Positions 1 through 7,919 are shown, counted from the first letter of the stretch. The stretch: 19,464 nt of DNA from an uncultured Burkholderiales bacterium (GCA_937925755.1 CALAMX010000026.1:1-19464), one strand, 5' to 3'. Notes: generated by a model not told the origin, from the sequence alone. Numbers and translations are program-made.

Positions 1-486
1 TCGCGCATCAAGTATCGCAATGAAATCAAAGGCTTCAACTCCCGACTCGATGAGCTGCAGGCGGCATTCTTGCGTACGAAACTGAAAAGACTCGACGCAT
101 GGAATGAGCAGCGTAAAGCGCAGGCGTCTGAATATCTACAAAGGCTATCATTTCTCTTAGGTGAAAACGACGAGAGTGCTAATGAGATCACGCTCCCATT
201 CGTGCCAGTATGGGCAGACCCAGTATGGCATCTTTTTGTCATACGCAGTAAAAAGCGTGACGCCTTGCAACAGCATCTCACCGAACAAGGCATCGGAACG
301 CTCATACATTACCCCATCCCGCCCCATCTGCAATCTGCCTATGCCGACTTAGGTTTTGCAGAGAACAACTTTCCGATCACGGAGAAGATACATCGTGAGG
401 TCCTTAGCCTACCCATAGGACCACATCTCGACAGTCAAGCAGTTACTCAGGTCGCCAATGTAATCAAGGGTTTCTTTCATGCGTAA
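1..486 (+). CDS. DegT/DnrJ/EryC1/StrS-family sugar aminotransferase, C-terminal part
   Basis: The reading frame is open from the first base, so the 5' part lies outside the window. Members of this family are PLP-dependent aminotransferases that put an amino group on nucleotide-linked keto sugars for O-antigen, capsule or related glycans in the cytoplasm. The visible part begins just before the signature GFNSRLDELQAA, followed by KLKRLDAWNEQR, the usual conserved block after the active site. Further on, VWHLFVIRSKKRDALQQHL and a GIGTLIHYPIPPH segment match the family's C-terminal domain, and LSLPIGPHL is the usual end. The PLP-binding lysine would be upstream and is not seen. The stop (484-486) overlaps the flippase start by 8 nt, which indicates one operon. 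The exact sugar substrate cannot be told. Confidence 0.92.
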   Translation, partial: SRIKYRNEIKGFNSRLDELQAAFLRTKLKRLDAWNEQRKAQASEYLQRLSFLLGENDESANEITLPFVPVWADPVWHLFVIRSKKRDALQQHLTEQGIGTLIHYPIPPHLQSAYADLGFAENNFPITEKIHREVLSLPIGPHLDSQAVTQVANVIKGFFHA

Positions 487-1759
487 TCTCTGGTGGAGTA
501 TCGCGTATACCAGCGGTACTCGAGTTTATGCACTGCTGCTGGGAGTCTTGACCCTGTCGCTTACCGCCCGTCTGCTGGGTCCTGAAGGCCGTGGTCAAGT
601 GGCTACAATCACGACCTGGGTTACATTGTTCAGTACTTTCGGATACCTAAGCCTAGGACAGGTGGCCTTACACCGCCTCACTACCGATCGACAGCATCTG
701 CGCTTCGGTACCTTACTTGGTAGTTTGATACTGCTCGCATTTGTGCTTACCGTCATCGGCTGGTTGATGGCTTTGGGTTTATACTACTTTGTTCCCAATC
801 AAGTTTTTAAAAATCTTTCAGAGGGGGGCTTGATCGTGGGTTTCCTGGCTCTACCGTTTCTCATCTGGGAGCAGTATGGCAGCTCATTGTTGATGGGGGT
901 AGAGCGACTCGCAATATACAACAAATATCAAATCATGGGACGGACACTTGGTTTGGCGGCCTTATTCGTGTTCCTCCTTGGGTTTGGCTTGGGCGTCGAA
1001 GGAGTTTTGGTCAGCAACTTACTGGGGCAGATCATCGTGGCTTTGGGCGGTATCGACTTCCTGCTACAATATGCCCGTGACAGAGGAACCGTGTGCCGTC
1101 CTGCTATCTCAGAAATCAAAGAGTTATTAAAAGGTGGTGTCAAATTACATCTCAATGCGATCGGGACTTTTCTATTCTCATCGGCAAGTATATTGATACT
1201 AAACCACTACCAAGGCCCAGAACAGACCGGCTACTATCAGTTAGCCCTACAGCTCCTGGGTGTGGCGATGATCATCCCGCAGTCCGCGAGTATGGTGATT
1301 TATGGAAAAGTCGCTTCGCTCGGGCCAGACCGGGCATGGCCATACAACAAAAAACTGCTGGTCCAACTGACCGGTGCAATTATGCTCATGAGTATCCTTG
1401 CCGCTCTCCTGGCTCCCTTATTCATCCCATTGATCGCGGGCGAGGCTTTTCGGCCCGCAATCGAGGTATTTCAATGGATGCTCCTTGGCCTGATCGGGAT
1501 GACGTTTTCCACCGTCATGGCACCCCAGTGGATCGGACGTGGATATTTCTGGCAGGCCGCGGCTCTCACATTGTTAGTGGGTATTGCAAGTATCGTCATG
1601 AATATATACTTGATACAAAAATACGGATTGCAGGGGTCCATTTATGCATTTATAGGTACATATGTCATTTCCGTCTTGGGGAACGGATTGATGGCTCTGC
1701 ATTGCGAGGGAAGGTATGAAAATAGTTCTCATAGGCGACTTCAGCGCTCTTCATCTTAA
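479..1759 (+). CDS. Polysaccharide flippase (Wzx/PST-like membrane protein)
   Basis: A 426-residue, strongly hydrophobic protein with about a dozen membrane segments. The N-terminus has the pattern typical of oligosaccharide flippases: a first helix, then LTARLLGPEGRGQVA, then a second long hydrophobic stretch. Members of this superfamily move lipid-linked oligosaccharide units across the inner membrane. Later blocks such as GYYQLALQLLGVAMIIPQSAS fit the second half of the fold. The start ATG overlaps the end of the aminotransferase gene by 8 nt. The 3' end overlaps the next gene by 44 nt, and the tail encoded there (residues about 412-426) is polar and serine/arginine-rich. Context supports O-antigen, capsule or exopolysaccharide export. 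The subfamily is not resolved. Confidence 0.88.
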   Translation: MRNLWWSIAYTSGTRVYALLLGVLTLSLTARLLGPEGRGQVATITTWVTLFSTFGYLSLGQVALHRLTTDRQHLRFGTLLGSLILLAFVLTVIGWLMALGLYYFVPNQVFKNLSEGGLIVGFLALPFLIWEQYGSSLLMGVERLAIYNKYQIMGRTLGLAALFVFLLGFGLGVEGVLVSNLLGQIIVALGGIDFLLQYARDRGTVCRPAISEIKELLKGGVKLHLNAIGTFLFSSASILILNHYQGPEQTGYYQLALQLLGVAMIIPQSASMVIYGKVASLGPDRAWPYNKKLLVQLTGAIMLMSILAALLAPLFIPLIAGEAFRPAIEVFQWMLLGLIGMTFSTVMAPQWIGRGYFWQAAALTLLVGIASIVMNIYLIQKYGLQGSIYAFIGTYVISVLGNGLMALHCEGRYENSSHRRLQRSSS

Positions 1760-2819
1760 CTTGAAAAAAGGATTTGAATCGCTGGGCCATGAGTGCATTT
1801 TGTACTCAAATGGCGATGGCTTTAAGAAAATACCTGGAGGTCAACCTTATGGTCCGGATAAATACAATAGACGTTTTTATTCAAAACCAATTTGGGCCTA
1901 CGAACAACTTAAATGGCTGAAATCCTTACTCGAAAAGCATGATATCGTTCAGTTAATGAATCCACACTCTTTAAATCTTGGTCTTTCAAATCCATTGATA
2001 AAGAGGTTTTATGTTGAAAAGATTTTGAACATAATCGCGTCTCGCACAATAAGTAAGACGAAGTTTGGTATTGGTGTGGCTGGATGCAGCTCAGCTACAA
2101 TGAAGGCTTTGCATAATCTACCACGCTCGCCGTGTCCAGGCTGCCTACAAGAGAATAATCTTACACGCTGTGTTTACGAAAATCAAATCTTTATAGAGTA
2201 CGAAAACAAATTATACCAATTAGCAGATTGCATCATCCCATTTGGCGGCGGAGCTTATCAGGCGGGAGGTAAAGGCTTAGACGCATTGCCTATGCCCATC
2301 GATTGTGATGAATACTTTTATGAGGAAAATTTAGTTAGTAATAAGATTCGTATACTGCACGGCATCAACCGACCTGGGTTTAAAGGTTCCAAAAGTATTC
2401 TTGGTGCTTTGAGCAGAGTTTCTGAAGAGTTCTCTAATACCGAAGTTGTCATCGTAGAGCGTATGCCTTATGAAGCCTACTGGCGCGTAGCCAAGAATTG
2501 CAATATTATTGTTGATCAGTTATTTGGTGATGGACTGGGCATGAATGCACTTATCAGTATGAGCCTGGGTCGTATTGTACTTACGTCGTACGACCAAAAC
2601 GTTATAAAAAAAATCTATGGTCATTCACCGCCAGCCATTGATATTTATTCAGAGGACAGTGTATATCATGCTCTTAAACAAATAATAACTTCATGGTCAA
2701 ATAAAGAGTTTATGGAATTTGGAAGGCAATCACGACAATTTATCGAAAAGCACTGCAATGCTAAACTTGTCGCAAGAAAAGTTCTTGATTATTATGCGCA
2801 TGCAAGCAGCGGGGCATAA
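1716..2819 (+). CDS. Probable glycosyltransferase (GT-B fold, GT4-like)
   Basis: A 367-residue protein. It begins MKIVLIGDFSALHLNL and continues with GLGHE/SLGHE-like spacing, as in the Rossmann start of GT-B enzymes. The C-terminal half has the expected order: a strand start (IRILHGINRPGFKGS), a helix of the KGSKSILGALSRV type, a VVIVERMPYEAYW segment, then IIVDQLFGDGLGMNALISM followed by SLGRIVLTSY. This corresponds to the nucleotide-sugar-binding region of GT4 enzymes, but the usual glutamate of the EAM motif is Asn-Ala here. Six cysteines lie around residues 123-152, including a CPGC pair, which is uncommon in the family. The gene is visibly richer in A and T than its neighbours, suggesting horizontal acquisition. 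Donor and acceptor are unknown. Confidence 0.68.
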   Translation: MKIVLIGDFSALHLNLKKGFESLGHECILYSNGDGFKKIPGGQPYGPDKYNRRFYSKPIWAYEQLKWLKSLLEKHDIVQLMNPHSLNLGLSNPLIKRFYVEKILNIIASRTISKTKFGIGVAGCSSATMKALHNLPRSPCPGCLQENNLTRCVYENQIFIEYENKLYQLADCIIPFGGGAYQAGGKGLDALPMPIDCDEYFYEENLVSNKIRILHGINRPGFKGSKSILGALSRVSEEFSNTEVVIVERMPYEAYWRVAKNCNIIVDQLFGDGLGMNALISMSLGRIVLTSYDQNVIKKIYGHSPPAIDIYSEDSVYHALKQIITSWSNKEFMEFGRQSRQFIEKHCNAKLVARKVLDYYAHASSGA

Positions 2820-3004
2820 ATCCGTTCTAGAAAATCTACACTTTATTACAAGCCATGACGAATAGAGTAGCACTTGGTGTATCGTATTCCGGATGATCAT
2901 ATAACTTCCAGCCGCCATGGATACCTGCTGGCTCGCAGCATCCTGTGAGAGCTGCTGCAAGGCGTGCAGTCAGGCGGTGATGTCTCATCCAAAGGAGTGC
3001 AATC
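2820..3004. other. Intergenic segment between the glycosyltransferase gene and the transposase remnant
   Basis: Nothing functional is recognised in the first 90 bases. From about 2912 the plus strand can be read as HGYLLARSIL followed by a stop, and then other short frames. This may be the eroded middle of the IS481-type transposase whose C-terminus follows, since such enzymes carry an RRYLL-type motif before the core domain, but the match is too short to be sure. No convincing terminator follows the polysaccharide genes. Confidence 0.35.
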
Positions 3005-3319
3005 ATGAGTCATGCCTTCGCTGCGCTGTGCAACGCCCTTAGCATCGAGCATCGGCGCACCCGCCCACGTCGGCCCCAGACCAACGGGATGGTGGGGCGC
3101 TTCAACGGCCGTATCGAAGAGGTGCTGCGCAGCCATCACTGCCTCAGTGGCCAGAACCTGGAGCAAACCCTTTTGCGATACGCATGGTTTTACAACCATC
3201 ATCTGCCCCAGGCTGCCCTCCATGCCCGCACGCCCATGCAGGCCATGAAGGAATGGTATCGGCGAAGACCAGACTTGTTCCAGAAGCGACCATACAATCA
3301 TACGGGGCATGACATGTAG
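3005..3319 (+). pseudogene. IS481-type transposase, C-terminal remnant 1
   Basis: Only about the last 104 residues of an integrase-core transposase remain. The block HRRTRPRRPQTNGMV, then RFNGRIEEVL, LLRYAWFYNHHLPQAAL and TPMQAMKEW is the characteristic C-terminal end of IS481-like transposases. The first two catalytic aspartates are absent because the upstream part is lost, with a stop in the same frame at 2978-2980. The third catalytic residue, the Glu of the NGxVERFN motif, reads Gly (codon GGG). The product therefore cannot be an active transposase. The coding end overlaps a REP-like element (3316-3369) that contains the stop codon. An ATG is present at 3005, but there is no reason to think it is a genuine start. 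Confidence 0.85.
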
Positions 3320-3369
3320 GCTGACTTCGGTGCCGCCGAAGTCAAGCGAGGCGAAGCCGAGCGGCCGGA
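3316..3369 (-). repeat. REP-like hairpin element, copy A
   Basis: Read on the minus strand: a GC-rich 25-nt arm starting TCCGGCCGCTCGGCTTCG (3345-3369), then a 23-nt hairpin (3322-3344) with perfect 9-bp arms TGACTTCGG/CCGAAGTCA, then GCCTAC (3316-3321). The same three-part layout occurs in copies B and C on the plus strand. The left arm differs from that of copy B at one of 25 positions, while the hairpin sequence is quite different but equal in length. The element covers the stop codon of transposase remnant 1. It could act as a transcription-stalling or nuclease-blocking hairpin, as REP elements do, but this is inference. Confidence 0.75.
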
Positions 3370-3430
3370 ACTACAACGGCAAGGAGTCTACAGATCGGCT
3401 GCTTCATGTTAGAGACGGCCAAATAAGCGG

Positions 3431-3764
3431 GGACACGAGTTCGACGAGCTCTGTGCGGCACTGGGGATCGTACACCGCTTGACCCGGCCGAGAAGACCCC
3501 AGACGAATGGATTGGTGGAGCGCCTCTAAGGTCACATCAGCGACATCTTTGAGACGCATCACTTCCGCTTGAGGCGAAGACTTGCGCACCACCTTGTATC
3601 GCTAAGTGGAGCTGGACAACCCTGAGCGACATGAGTCCGCCTTGGGAGGTAACCCCCCCTCACAGGCCATGGCGGCGTGGTTCAAATCGAACCCCGAACT
3701 CTTCCAGCGAAAACCGCCCAATCTCCCGGGATGTGAGACAGTTAAGGAAGCTCTGCATAACTGA
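3431..3764 (+). pseudogene. IS481-type transposase, C-terminal remnant 2 (stops and a frameshift)
   Basis: Conceptual translation from 3431 reads HEFDELCAALGIVHRLTRP, RRPQTNGLVERL, a TAA stop, GHISDIFETHHFRL. A shift of one base is then needed to continue GEDLRTTLYR, a second TAA, VELDNPERHESALGG, PPSQAMAAWFKSNPELFQRK and PNLPGCET. The likely original stop is TGA at 3762-3764. This is the same domain end as remnant 1, in the same orientation, but clearly a different transposase by sequence. It keeps the Glu of NGLVER, although two stops and one frameshift destroy it. The N-terminal two thirds are missing. It lies between two REP-like element positions and shows that the interval has repeatedly received insertion sequences. 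Confidence 0.85.
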
Positions 3765-3799
3765 CTGCGCGGGCGCTCGACTCGGAGCGCGGTGTTGGC

Positions 3800-3863
3800 T
3801 CCGGCCGCTCGGCTTCGCTTCGCTTAACGTTCGCTGCGCTCACGTTAGCCTCCGCCGAAACTC
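3800..3863 (+). repeat. REP-like hairpin element, copy B
   Basis: The 25-nt left arm TCCGGCCGCTCGGCTTCG... (3800-3824) is followed by a 23-nt imperfect hairpin (3825-3847), with outer arms TAACGT/ACGTTA, two mismatches, an inner GC/GC pair and loop TGC. The 3' flank GCCTCCGCCGAAACTCC (3848-3864) is shared with copy C. Copies B and C lie in tandem with a period of about 73 bases. Confidence 0.75.
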
Positions 3864-3872
3864 CGTTGTGGC

Positions 3873-3932
3873 TCCGGCCGCCGCTTCGCGGCTTAACATG
3901 CGCTGCGCGCATGTTAGCCTACGCCGAAACTC
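3873..3932 (+). repeat. REP-like hairpin element, copy C
   Basis: The left arm (3873-3893) is four bases shorter than in copies A and B, but shares TCCGGCCGC and CTTCGC. The 23-nt hairpin (3894-3916) has perfect 10-bp arms TAACATGCGC/GCGCATGTTA around the loop TGC. The 3' flank GCCTACGCCGAAACTC matches copy B at all but one position. A third, decayed unit may start near 3933 (TTTTGGCTCG), but it soon loses similarity. Confidence 0.75.
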
Positions 3933-4047
3933 GCTTTTGGCTCGTTTTCTCGCTGCTTACGCTCCGGACTTCTCAGGCTGCATCTCGCTCGCCGGTTATG
4001 CCGAGGATTCTCGAGGGGTTCGCATGCGTGCGAGGGAGTGGCTCATG

Positions 4048-4941
4048 TCACCTGGGGCATGGCGATATAAGACGTTTGGGGGCAGCCTTACCCTCGGCGT
4101 TCACGGCGACGAGGCCAAGGAAATCTCCACCGGGACCGTATGCACGGTACTGCTCGCCGACCTGGAGTCTCGCGCGCCAGATCGCCTGGCCATGGCTGAG
4201 CTGCCAGGCCGCCTCGATGTCGAGATCGAGGCGGGGGAGTTCGGCGACCAAGGCATCCACCGGCAGCAATCTGGCATCTCTTTCCGCCGGGGTCAGTGCC
4301 TCGAGTCCAGCTAGATGGATGGCATCCTCGAGACGCAGGCTGCCTACCGTCAGCCGGGTCAGTGCCTGCAGGTGAGCACCGCAGCCCAAGGCTTTGCCTA
4401 GGTCGTCGGCCAGGGTGCGTACATAAAACCCCTTGCCACATCGGACCAGCAGGGTCAGGCGGTCCCCGGCGAAGTCGAGGATCTCGAGCCGGTGTACGAC
4501 CACGCGCCGCGGCTCGCGCGGGAGCTCCAGGCCCTGATGCGCATAGCTGTAGAGCGGGCGGCCGTCGCGCTTGAGGGCCGAGTGCATGGGAGGGGTCTGC
4601 AGGTATTCACCGGTGAAGGGTGGCAACAATGCCTGCACGTCGGCCAGCGTGACACGTACCGGGTGGCTCTCGATCACGGCGCCCTCGGTGTCCCCTGTGC
4701 TCGTGCGCACCCCCAGCTGCAAGACCGCACGATAGGTCTTGTCGGCCTCGAGCAGGTGCTGCGAGAACTTGGTCGCCTCGCCGAAACACAGGGGTAGCAG
4801 ACCGGTGGCGAAGGGGTCCAGGGTGCCGGTATGACCGGCCTTGGCCGCCTGGTATAAGCGTTTCGCCTTCTGCAGGGCGGCGTTGGAGGTCATCCCCGCC
4901 GGTTTGTCCAGCAGGAGGACACCGTCAACCCTGCGTTTCAT
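4048..4941 (-). CDS. truB: tRNA pseudouridine-55 synthase TruB
   Basis: TruB converts uridine 55 in the T-loop of elongator tRNAs to pseudouridine. The start chosen is the ATG giving MKRRVDGVLLLDKPAGMTS, which matches the family's N-terminus; a longer frame upstream would add 26 unlike residues. The product has 297 residues, a normal size. KAGHTGTLDPFATG holds the catalytic aspartate (Asp42), followed by GEATKFSQHLLEADKTYRA with the conserved Lys-Thr-Tyr. RCGKGFYVRTLADDLG around the middle is also typical. The C-terminal part from about residue 235 fits the TruB C-terminal/PUA-like domain. The gene overlaps the end of rbfA by 17 nt and is last in its operon. Downstream come repeats and transposase relics rather than the usual neighbours. 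Confidence 0.97.
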   Translation of the reverse strand: MKRRVDGVLLLDKPAGMTSNAALQKAKRLYQAAKAGHTGTLDPFATGLLPLCFGEATKFSQHLLEADKTYRAVLQLGVRTSTGDTEGAVIESHPVRVTLADVQALLPPFTGEYLQTPPMHSALKRDGRPLYSYAHQGLELPREPRRVVVHRLEILDFAGDRLTLLVRCGKGFYVRTLADDLGKALGCGAHLQALTRLTVGSLRLEDAIHLAGLEALTPAERDARLLPVDALVAELPRLDLDIEAAWQLSHGQAIWRARLQVGEQYRAYGPGGDFLGLVAVNAEGKAAPKRLISPCPR

Positions 4942-5293
4942 CGCGATGATGCGCGCGATCTTCCTCGACGACCTGGTCGATGAGGCGGGAGAGCCGGGCG
5001 CCGCGCTCGACCGATTCATCGAACTTGAAGATGAGCCGCGGCATGCTGCGCAGCCGCAGCCGATGCGCCAGTTCGGAGCGCAAATAGCCGGCCGCGTGAT
5101 TGAGGGCGTGGGTAACTTCGATGGGGTCGCCCTTAAGGAGGGTGAACCAGACCTTGGCGTTTTCCAGGTCAGGGGTGACCTCGACGGCAGTGAGCGTCAC
5201 GTCGTGGATGCGCGGGTCCTTGGACTCGCGCATGAGGACCAGGGCAAGCTCGTGACGGATCTGTTCGGCAATGCGTTGGGCTCGATGATGCAT
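4925..5293 (-). CDS. rbfA: 30S ribosome-binding factor RbfA
   Basis: RbfA is a small KH-fold protein that binds the 30S subunit and helps the maturation of the 16S rRNA 5' end, especially in the cold. The 122-residue product has the expected pattern: RAQRIAEQIRHELALVLMRESKDPRI at the start, VTLTAVEVTPDLENAKVWFT, then LNHAAGYLRSELAHRLRLRSMPRLIFKFDESVERG and the terminal LIDQVVEED. The ATG at 5291-5293 is the only sensible start, but no clear Shine-Dalgarno sequence precedes it; the upstream message is C- and T-rich. It is separated from infB by 83 bases and overlaps truB by 17 nt, which suggests translational coupling to truB. Confidence 0.96.
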   Translation of the reverse strand: MHHRAQRIAEQIRHELALVLMRESKDPRIHDVTLTAVEVTPDLENAKVWFTLLKGDPIEVTHALNHAAGYLRSELAHRLRLRSMPRLIFKFDESVERGARLSRLIDQVVEEDRAHHRDETQG

Positions 5294-5307
5294 GCTGAGT
5301 GAAGAGT

Positions 5308-5339
5308 GGGGTTAGGGGTGAGGGATGAAGGGTGAGGGG
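5308..5339 (+). other. G-run cluster (possible G-quadruplex) between infB and rbfA
   Basis: The plus strand carries five runs of three or four G at 5308-5311, 5315-5318, 5322-5324, 5330-5332 and 5336-5339, separated by loops of three to five bases. This satisfies the usual G3+N1-7 rule for a quadruplex. The strand is the template strand of the rimP-truB operon, so the message itself is C-rich here. The rest of the 83-base spacer shows nothing recognised. Confidence 0.55.
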
Positions 5340-5376
5340 CTATTTCCGCCTCACGCCTATTACTCGCCCATCACCA

Positions 5377-7866
5377 TCAAAGGGTCCTTGCCACCTCGAC
5401 CACCTCGTAGAACTCGATCTGGTCGCCTTCCTGGATGTCGCTGAAGTTCTTGATGGACAGGCCGCATTCGAAACCGGCCTTGACTTCGCGCACGTCGTCC
5501 TTGAAGCGCTTGAGCGAGTCGAGCTCGCCGTCGTGGATGACTACGTTGTTGCGCAGCACGCGCACGCGTGCCGAGCGCTTGACCACGCCGTCGAGGACCA
5601 TGCAGCCGGCCACGACGCCCACCTTGGAGATGCGGAAGACCTGGCGGACCTCCGCCATGCCGATGACGTTCTCCTTCTTCTCGGGCGAGAGCATGCCGGA
5701 CAGGGCGGCCTTCACGTCGTCCACCGCCTCGTAGATGATGTTGTAGTAGCGGATGTCCACGCCGGCGCTCTCGGCGAGCTTGCGGGCCTGGGCATCGGCC
5801 CGCACGTTGAAGCCGATGATCACTGCCTTGGAGGCGATGGCCAGGTTGACGTCGGATTCCGAGATGGCACCCACCGCGGCGTGGATGACGTTGACCTTGA
5901 CCTCGTCGGTAGAAAGCTTCGACAGGGCATGGGTGAGGCCCTCGTAGGAGCCTTGCACGTCGGCCTTGATGATGAGCGGCAGGGTCTTGACCTCACCTTC
6001 GCCCATCTGTTCGAACAGAGTCTCAAGCTTGGCGGCCTGCTGTTTGGCGAGTTTCACGTCGCGGTACTTGCCCTGGCGGAATAGCGCGATCTCGCGTGCC
6101 TTGCGCTCGTCCGGCAGGACTATGGCATCCTCGCCGGCGGCCGGGACTTCAGACAGACCCTGCACCTCGACCGGGATGGAGGGGCCGGCCTCCTGCACTT
6201 GGTGGCCGTCCTCGTCGAGCATGGCGCGCACCTTGCCGAAGGCGGTGCCAGCAAGCAGCACATCGCCGCGCTTGAGTGTGCCCGACTGTACCAGCACGGT
6301 GGCCACTGGGCCGCGTCCCTTGTCCAGGCGCGATTCGATAATCACGCCTTTGGCCAAGGTATCCACCGGTGCCTTGAGCTCCAACACCTCTGCCTGCAGC
6401 AGCACGGCGTCGAGCAGGGTATCCACGCCCTGGCCGGTCTTGGCCGAGACGTCCACGAACATGGCATCGCCGCCCCACTCCTCGGGCACCACGCCCTCGG
6501 CGGCCAGCTCCTGGCGGATTCTCTCGGGATTGGCCTCGGGTTTATCGATCTTGTTCACCGCCACGACGATGGGCACATTGCCCGCCTTGGCATGGTGGAT
6601 GGCCTCGCGCGTCTGCGGCATGACCCCGTCGTCGGCTGCCACCACCAGGATGACGATGTCGGTGACCTTGGCCCCACGCGCCCGCATGGCGGTGAAGGCC
6701 TCGTGGCCGGGGGTATCGAGGAAGGTGATCATGCCTTTGGGCGTCTCGACGTGATAGGCGCCGATGTGCTGAGTGATGCCACCGGCCTCGCCCGCGGCCA
6801 CGCGCGAACGGCGGATGTAATCGAGCAGCGAGGTCTTGCCGTGGTCGACGTGGCCCATGACGGTGACCACCGGGGCACGCGGCTTGAGCTCCGCCTCCTT
6901 GTGTGCCGTGGCCTCCTCCAGGTAGGCCTCGGGGCTGGCGGTGGGGGCCGGCTTGGCGATGTGCCCCATCTCCTCGACGACGATCATCGCCGTCTCCTGG
7001 TCGATGACCTGGTTGATGGTGACCATGCTGCCCATCTTCATCATGGTCTTGATCACTTCGGCCGCCTTGACCGACATCTTGTGCGCCAGATCGGCCACCG
7101 TGATGGTCTCGGGCACCAGCACCTCGCGCACCACCGGTTCCACCGGGGCGGCCGGCATGGCACCGCCGTGTTCCTTGGGGCGTCCCTTGCGGGCGCGCCA
7201 ACCGGTCTCGGCCTCGGTGACGCCGCGCACCTTGAGCCCCTTGCGCGCCGCGGGCAGCTCCTCGACCTCTTTCTTCTTGACCGCAGGCTTTTCCGTCTTG
7301 GGCTTGACCGTCGGCTTGACCTCGCCGGGGACCTTGGCGGGTGCGGCCGGTTGGGCCTCGGCTGGCGCCTCGCCCTTGGCGCGGGCCTCCTCCTCGGCGG
7401 CCCGGCGGGCGGCCTCGCGCTCCTGCTTGGCCTTGAGCTCGGCCTCCTGGATGGCGCGCAGTTGGGCCTCGCGGCGCATCTCCTCCTCGCGCGCCTTGAG
7501 CTCCTCCTCGGTGAGGATGGGGGCCGGCGCTTGAGGCTGGACGACAGGGGCCGGCGCGGGCTCGGCCGGTGGTGCCTCGCGCTTGACCAGCACCCGCTTC
7601 TTGCGCACCTCCACCTGGATGGTGCGTGTCTTGCCGGTGGCGCTGTCGGCCGTCTTGATCTCGGTGGTCTGCTTGCGCGTGAGCGTGATCTTGGTCTTCG
7701 GCGCCTTGGCTCCGTGTTTGTCGCGCAGATAGTCGAGCAGACGGCTCTTGTCCTGATCGGTGAGCTCGTCTGCCTCCGATTTCACCGCCACGCCGGCAGC
7801 GCGCAGTTGTTCAACCAGGAGGGCCGCCGGCACCTTCAGTTCATTGGCAAATTGATCGACTCTCAT
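5377..7866 (-). CDS. infB: Translation initiation factor IF-2
   Basis: IF-2 is the GTPase that places fMet-tRNA on the 30S subunit and promotes subunit joining. The 829-residue protein has an N-terminal IF2N domain (about 1-55), a charged Lys/Glu/Ala/Pro linker (about 90-240) containing the KRVLVKREAPP-type segment seen in betaproteobacteria, and a second IF2N-like module (about 250-305). The G domain carries G1 GHVDHGKT (338-345), GGITQH, G3 DTPG (384-387), G4 NKID (438-441) and G5 SAK (474-476). Domains II to IV follow, including the conserved PLIIKADVQGS start. It ends VEVARTL. A good Shine-Dalgarno sequence GAGGAG lies six bases before the ATG. It follows nusA after about 53 bases in the same operon. 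Confidence 0.99.
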   Translation of the reverse strand: MRVDQFANELKVPAALLVEQLRAAGVAVKSEADELTDQDKSRLLDYLRDKHGAKAPKTKITLTRKQTTEIKTADSATGKTRTIQVEVRKKRVLVKREAPPAEPAPAPVVQPQAPAPILTEEELKAREEEMRREAQLRAIQEAELKAKQEREAARRAAEEEARAKGEAPAEAQPAAPAKVPGEVKPTVKPKTEKPAVKKKEVEELPAARKGLKVRGVTEAETGWRARKGRPKEHGGAMPAAPVEPVVREVLVPETITVADLAHKMSVKAAEVIKTMMKMGSMVTINQVIDQETAMIVVEEMGHIAKPAPTASPEAYLEEATAHKEAELKPRAPVVTVMGHVDHGKTSLLDYIRRSRVAAGEAGGITQHIGAYHVETPKGMITFLDTPGHEAFTAMRARGAKVTDIVILVVAADDGVMPQTREAIHHAKAGNVPIVVAVNKIDKPEANPERIRQELAAEGVVPEEWGGDAMFVDVSAKTGQGVDTLLDAVLLQAEVLELKAPVDTLAKGVIIESRLDKGRGPVATVLVQSGTLKRGDVLLAGTAFGKVRAMLDEDGHQVQEAGPSIPVEVQGLSEVPAAGEDAIVLPDERKAREIALFRQGKYRDVKLAKQQAAKLETLFEQMGEGEVKTLPLIIKADVQGSYEGLTHALSKLSTDEVKVNVIHAAVGAISESDVNLAIASKAVIIGFNVRADAQARKLAESAGVDIRYYNIIYEAVDDVKAALSGMLSPEKKENVIGMAEVRQVFRISKVGVVAGCMVLDGVVKRSARVRVLRNNVVIHDGELDSLKRFKDDVREVKAGFECGLSIKNFSDIQEGDQIEFYEVVEVARTL

Positions 7867-7919
7867 CGGCTCCTCACTCGTGTCTCGCCGCCCGGCTCGT
7901 ATCCCTATCCCTGCGCGTT

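Noticed and set aside
3800..3922. Integron attC sites
   Set aside because: GCTTAAC fits the RYYYAAC core, but the partner GTTAGCC does not fit GTTRRRY. The arms are only about 17 bases apart, and no integrase or cassette genes are near.
3631..4314. Plus-strand open frame of 227 codons containing a repeated CAHVSLRRNS segment
   Set aside because: The repeated peptide is the translation of the tandem REP-like elements, and the rest runs over transposase remnant 2 and antisense to truB.
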